Shown here: positions 62,790 to 64,000 of the stretch, one piece after another
How positions within the stretch are numbered: the stretch's first letter is position 1
Layout of the letters: each line of letters begins with the position of its first letter
Assembly: GCF_001598295.1 (NCBI RefSeq)
Contig: NZ_BCYR01000022.1
Location: 21,418-85,417 of the forward strand
From: Klebsiella ornithinolytica NBRC 105727 = ATCC 31898
Lineage (GTDB): Bacteria > Pseudomonadota > Gammaproteobacteria > Enterobacterales > Enterobacteriaceae
Direction: 5' to 3'
DNA length: 64,000 nt
Made by a program: the position numbers and the translations under genes
The notes under the pieces: generated by a model
What the model was told of the DNA's origin: nothing
Database searches by the model: none
The model's input: only the letters and a program-made list of their open reading frames with translations

Positions 62790-64000
62790 ATGAGTAAAAT
62801 TGAATATACTGACAACGTAATGCTGTCGCGCCAGTTACCGCTTAAATCCGTGGCCCTGATCCTCGCCGGCGGGCGCGGAACCCGATTAAAAGACCTGACC
62901 ACTATTCGCGCAAAACCTGCGGTGCATTTTGGCGGTAAATTCAGAATTATTGATTTTGCCTTATCAAATTGTATTAACTCAGGAATAAGACGTATTGGGG
63001 TTATTACACAATATCAGTCGCATTCACTGGTGCAGCATATTCAACGCGGTTGGGCATTCTTTAACGAAGAAATGAATGAGTTCGTGGATTTATTACCGGC
63101 ACAGCAGCGGGTGCATGGGGAGAACTGGTATCGGGGGACGGCGGATGCTGTGACCCAGAACCTGGATATTATCCGCCGCTATGATGCGGAATATGTCGTT
63201 ATTCTGGCCGGGGACCATATCTATAAACAAGATTATTCGCGGATGCTGCTTGATCACGTTGAAAAAGGGGCGCGCTGCACCGTGGCCTGCATGCCGGTCC
63301 CGGTTGAAGAGGCAAACGCGTTTGGCGTCATGGCCGTGGATGAGAATGACAAAATCATTGAATTTGTTGAAAAACCGGCTAATCCACCCACCATGCCTGG
63401 CGATGAAACCCGCTCGCTTGCCAGTATGGGCATTTATGTGTTTGATGCGGAATATCTCTACCAGCTGCTGGCAGAAGACGATCGGGATGAAGGCTCCAGC
63501 CATGATTTTGGCAAAGATATTATTCCCAAAATAACGGCGGCAGGTGAAGCGTATGCGCATCCGTTCCCGCGCTCCTGCGTACAGTCCGATAATAATGCCG
63601 AGCCATACTGGCGCGATGTCGGGACACTGGAGGCGTACTGGAAAGCGAATCTGGATTTAGCCTCTGTGGTACCTGAACTGGATGTTTATGATCGTAACTG
63701 GCCTATCCGGACTTATGTCGAGTCGCTACCCAGCGCTAAATTTGTTCAGGACCGTTCCGGCAGTCATGGCATGACCATGAATTCTCTGGTCTCCGGCGGC
63801 TGTATTATTTCCGGCTCGGTGGTGGTGCAGTCGGTTTTATTCTCCAAAGTTCGCATTAACTCGTTTTGTAATATTGATTCGTCGGTTTTATTACCGGGCG
63901 TCTGGGTCGGTCGCTCCTGCCGGATAAGACGCTGCGTGATCGACAGGGGATGTGTTATTCCGGAGGGAATGGTGATTGGCGAAAATGCCGTTGAGGATGC
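62790..64000 (+). CDS. glgC: ADP-glucose pyrophosphorylase GlgC, cut by window end
   Basis: The first 403 residues of a protein of about 431. It makes ADP-glucose from glucose-1-phosphate and ATP, the committed step of bacterial glycogen synthesis. Visible motifs: [12 protein letters not shown] at the nucleotide site, [14 protein letters not shown] with the activator-binding lysine near residue 39, LAGDHIYK with the catalytic Asp, FVEKPA with the sugar-binding Lys, and the left-handed helix domain from about residue 300. The ATG follows AGCAGGACATAATT. glgX, which lies between glgB and glgC on enterobacterial chromosomes, is absent. Confidence 0.96.
   Translation, partial: MSKIEYTDNVMLSRQLPLKSVALILAGGRGTRLKDLTTIRAKPAVHFGGKFRIIDFALSNCINSGIRRIGVITQYQSHSLVQHIQRGWAFFNEEMNEFVDLLPAQQRVHGENWYRGTADAVTQNLDIIRRYDAEYVVILAGDHIYKQDYSRMLLDHVEKGARCTVACMPVPVEEANAFGVMAVDENDKIIEFVEKPANPPTMPGDETRSLASMGIYVFDAEYLYQLLAEDDRDEGSSHDFGKDIIPKITAAGEAYAHPFPRSCVQSDNNAEPYWRDVGTLEAYWKANLDLASVVPELDVYDRNWPIRTYVESLPSAKFVQDRSGSHGMTMNSLVSGGCIISGSVVVQSVLFSKVRINSFCNIDSSVLLPGVWVGRSCRIRRCVIDRGCVIPEGMVIGENAVED

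Overview
This window reads as a contiguous 64 kb piece of a large conjugative IncF-type plasmid, most likely of the IncFII(K) group from Klebsiella or a close relative. The evidence is an FII-type replication unit (copB, an antisense RNA, tap, repA), a nearly complete F-like transfer region in canonical order, an F/R100-type oriT, and plasmid-borne betT and glgB/glgC genes beside an IS5-family element. I know this last combination from pKPN3-like Klebsiella plasmids. No chromosomal housekeeping block, tRNA, rRNA or antibiotic resistance gene is visible.

Layout. Positions 1-14.8 kb are the leading region, the first DNA to enter a recipient. It is almost entirely plus-strand and holds anti-defence and anti-SOS genes: two ArdB/KlcA-type antirestriction proteins, ArdA, Ssb, PsiB and PsiA, a large ParB-like protein, a DUF4942 protein and a methylase-like protein. 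Three long direct repeats with large hairpins (about 3.55-4.12, 8.80-9.38 and 11.04-11.63 kb) each precede an operon. They look like single-strand promoters of the Frpo/ssi type. Around 14.8-15.7 kb lie a lytic transglycosylase on the minus strand and oriT. The nic site is on the minus strand, so the transferred strand is the template for the leading genes.

From 15.7 to 49.6 kb is the transfer region: traM, finP/traJ, traY, traA-L-E-K-B-P-V, six small unknown genes, traC, trbI, traW, traU, trbC, one unknown, traN, four unknowns, traF, traQ, trbB, traH, traG, traS, an unknown lipoprotein in place of traT, traD, traI, traX and finO. The unknown inserts set this transfer region apart from F.

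From 49.7 to 53.7 kb is a plus-strand accessory run: a tail-anchored protein, a DsbA-like oxidoreductase, a PIN/NYN-like protein, a membrane protein, a DUF2726 protein and a secreted phospholipase-D-type nuclease. From 53.8 to about 56.7 kb is the replicon with its origin. From 56.7 kb to the end is metabolic cargo: a BCCT choline/betaine transporter, a DUF2254 gene cut by an ISKpn26-like IS, then glgB and the start of glgC, without glgX between them.

The most interesting unexplained structure is a modular pattern in the leading region. Two operons share the arrangement [repeat with hairpins]-[variable small ORF(s)]-[GC hairpin]-[conserved 76-77 aa protein]-[GC hairpin]-[variable large gene], so the frame is conserved while the cargo is swapped.
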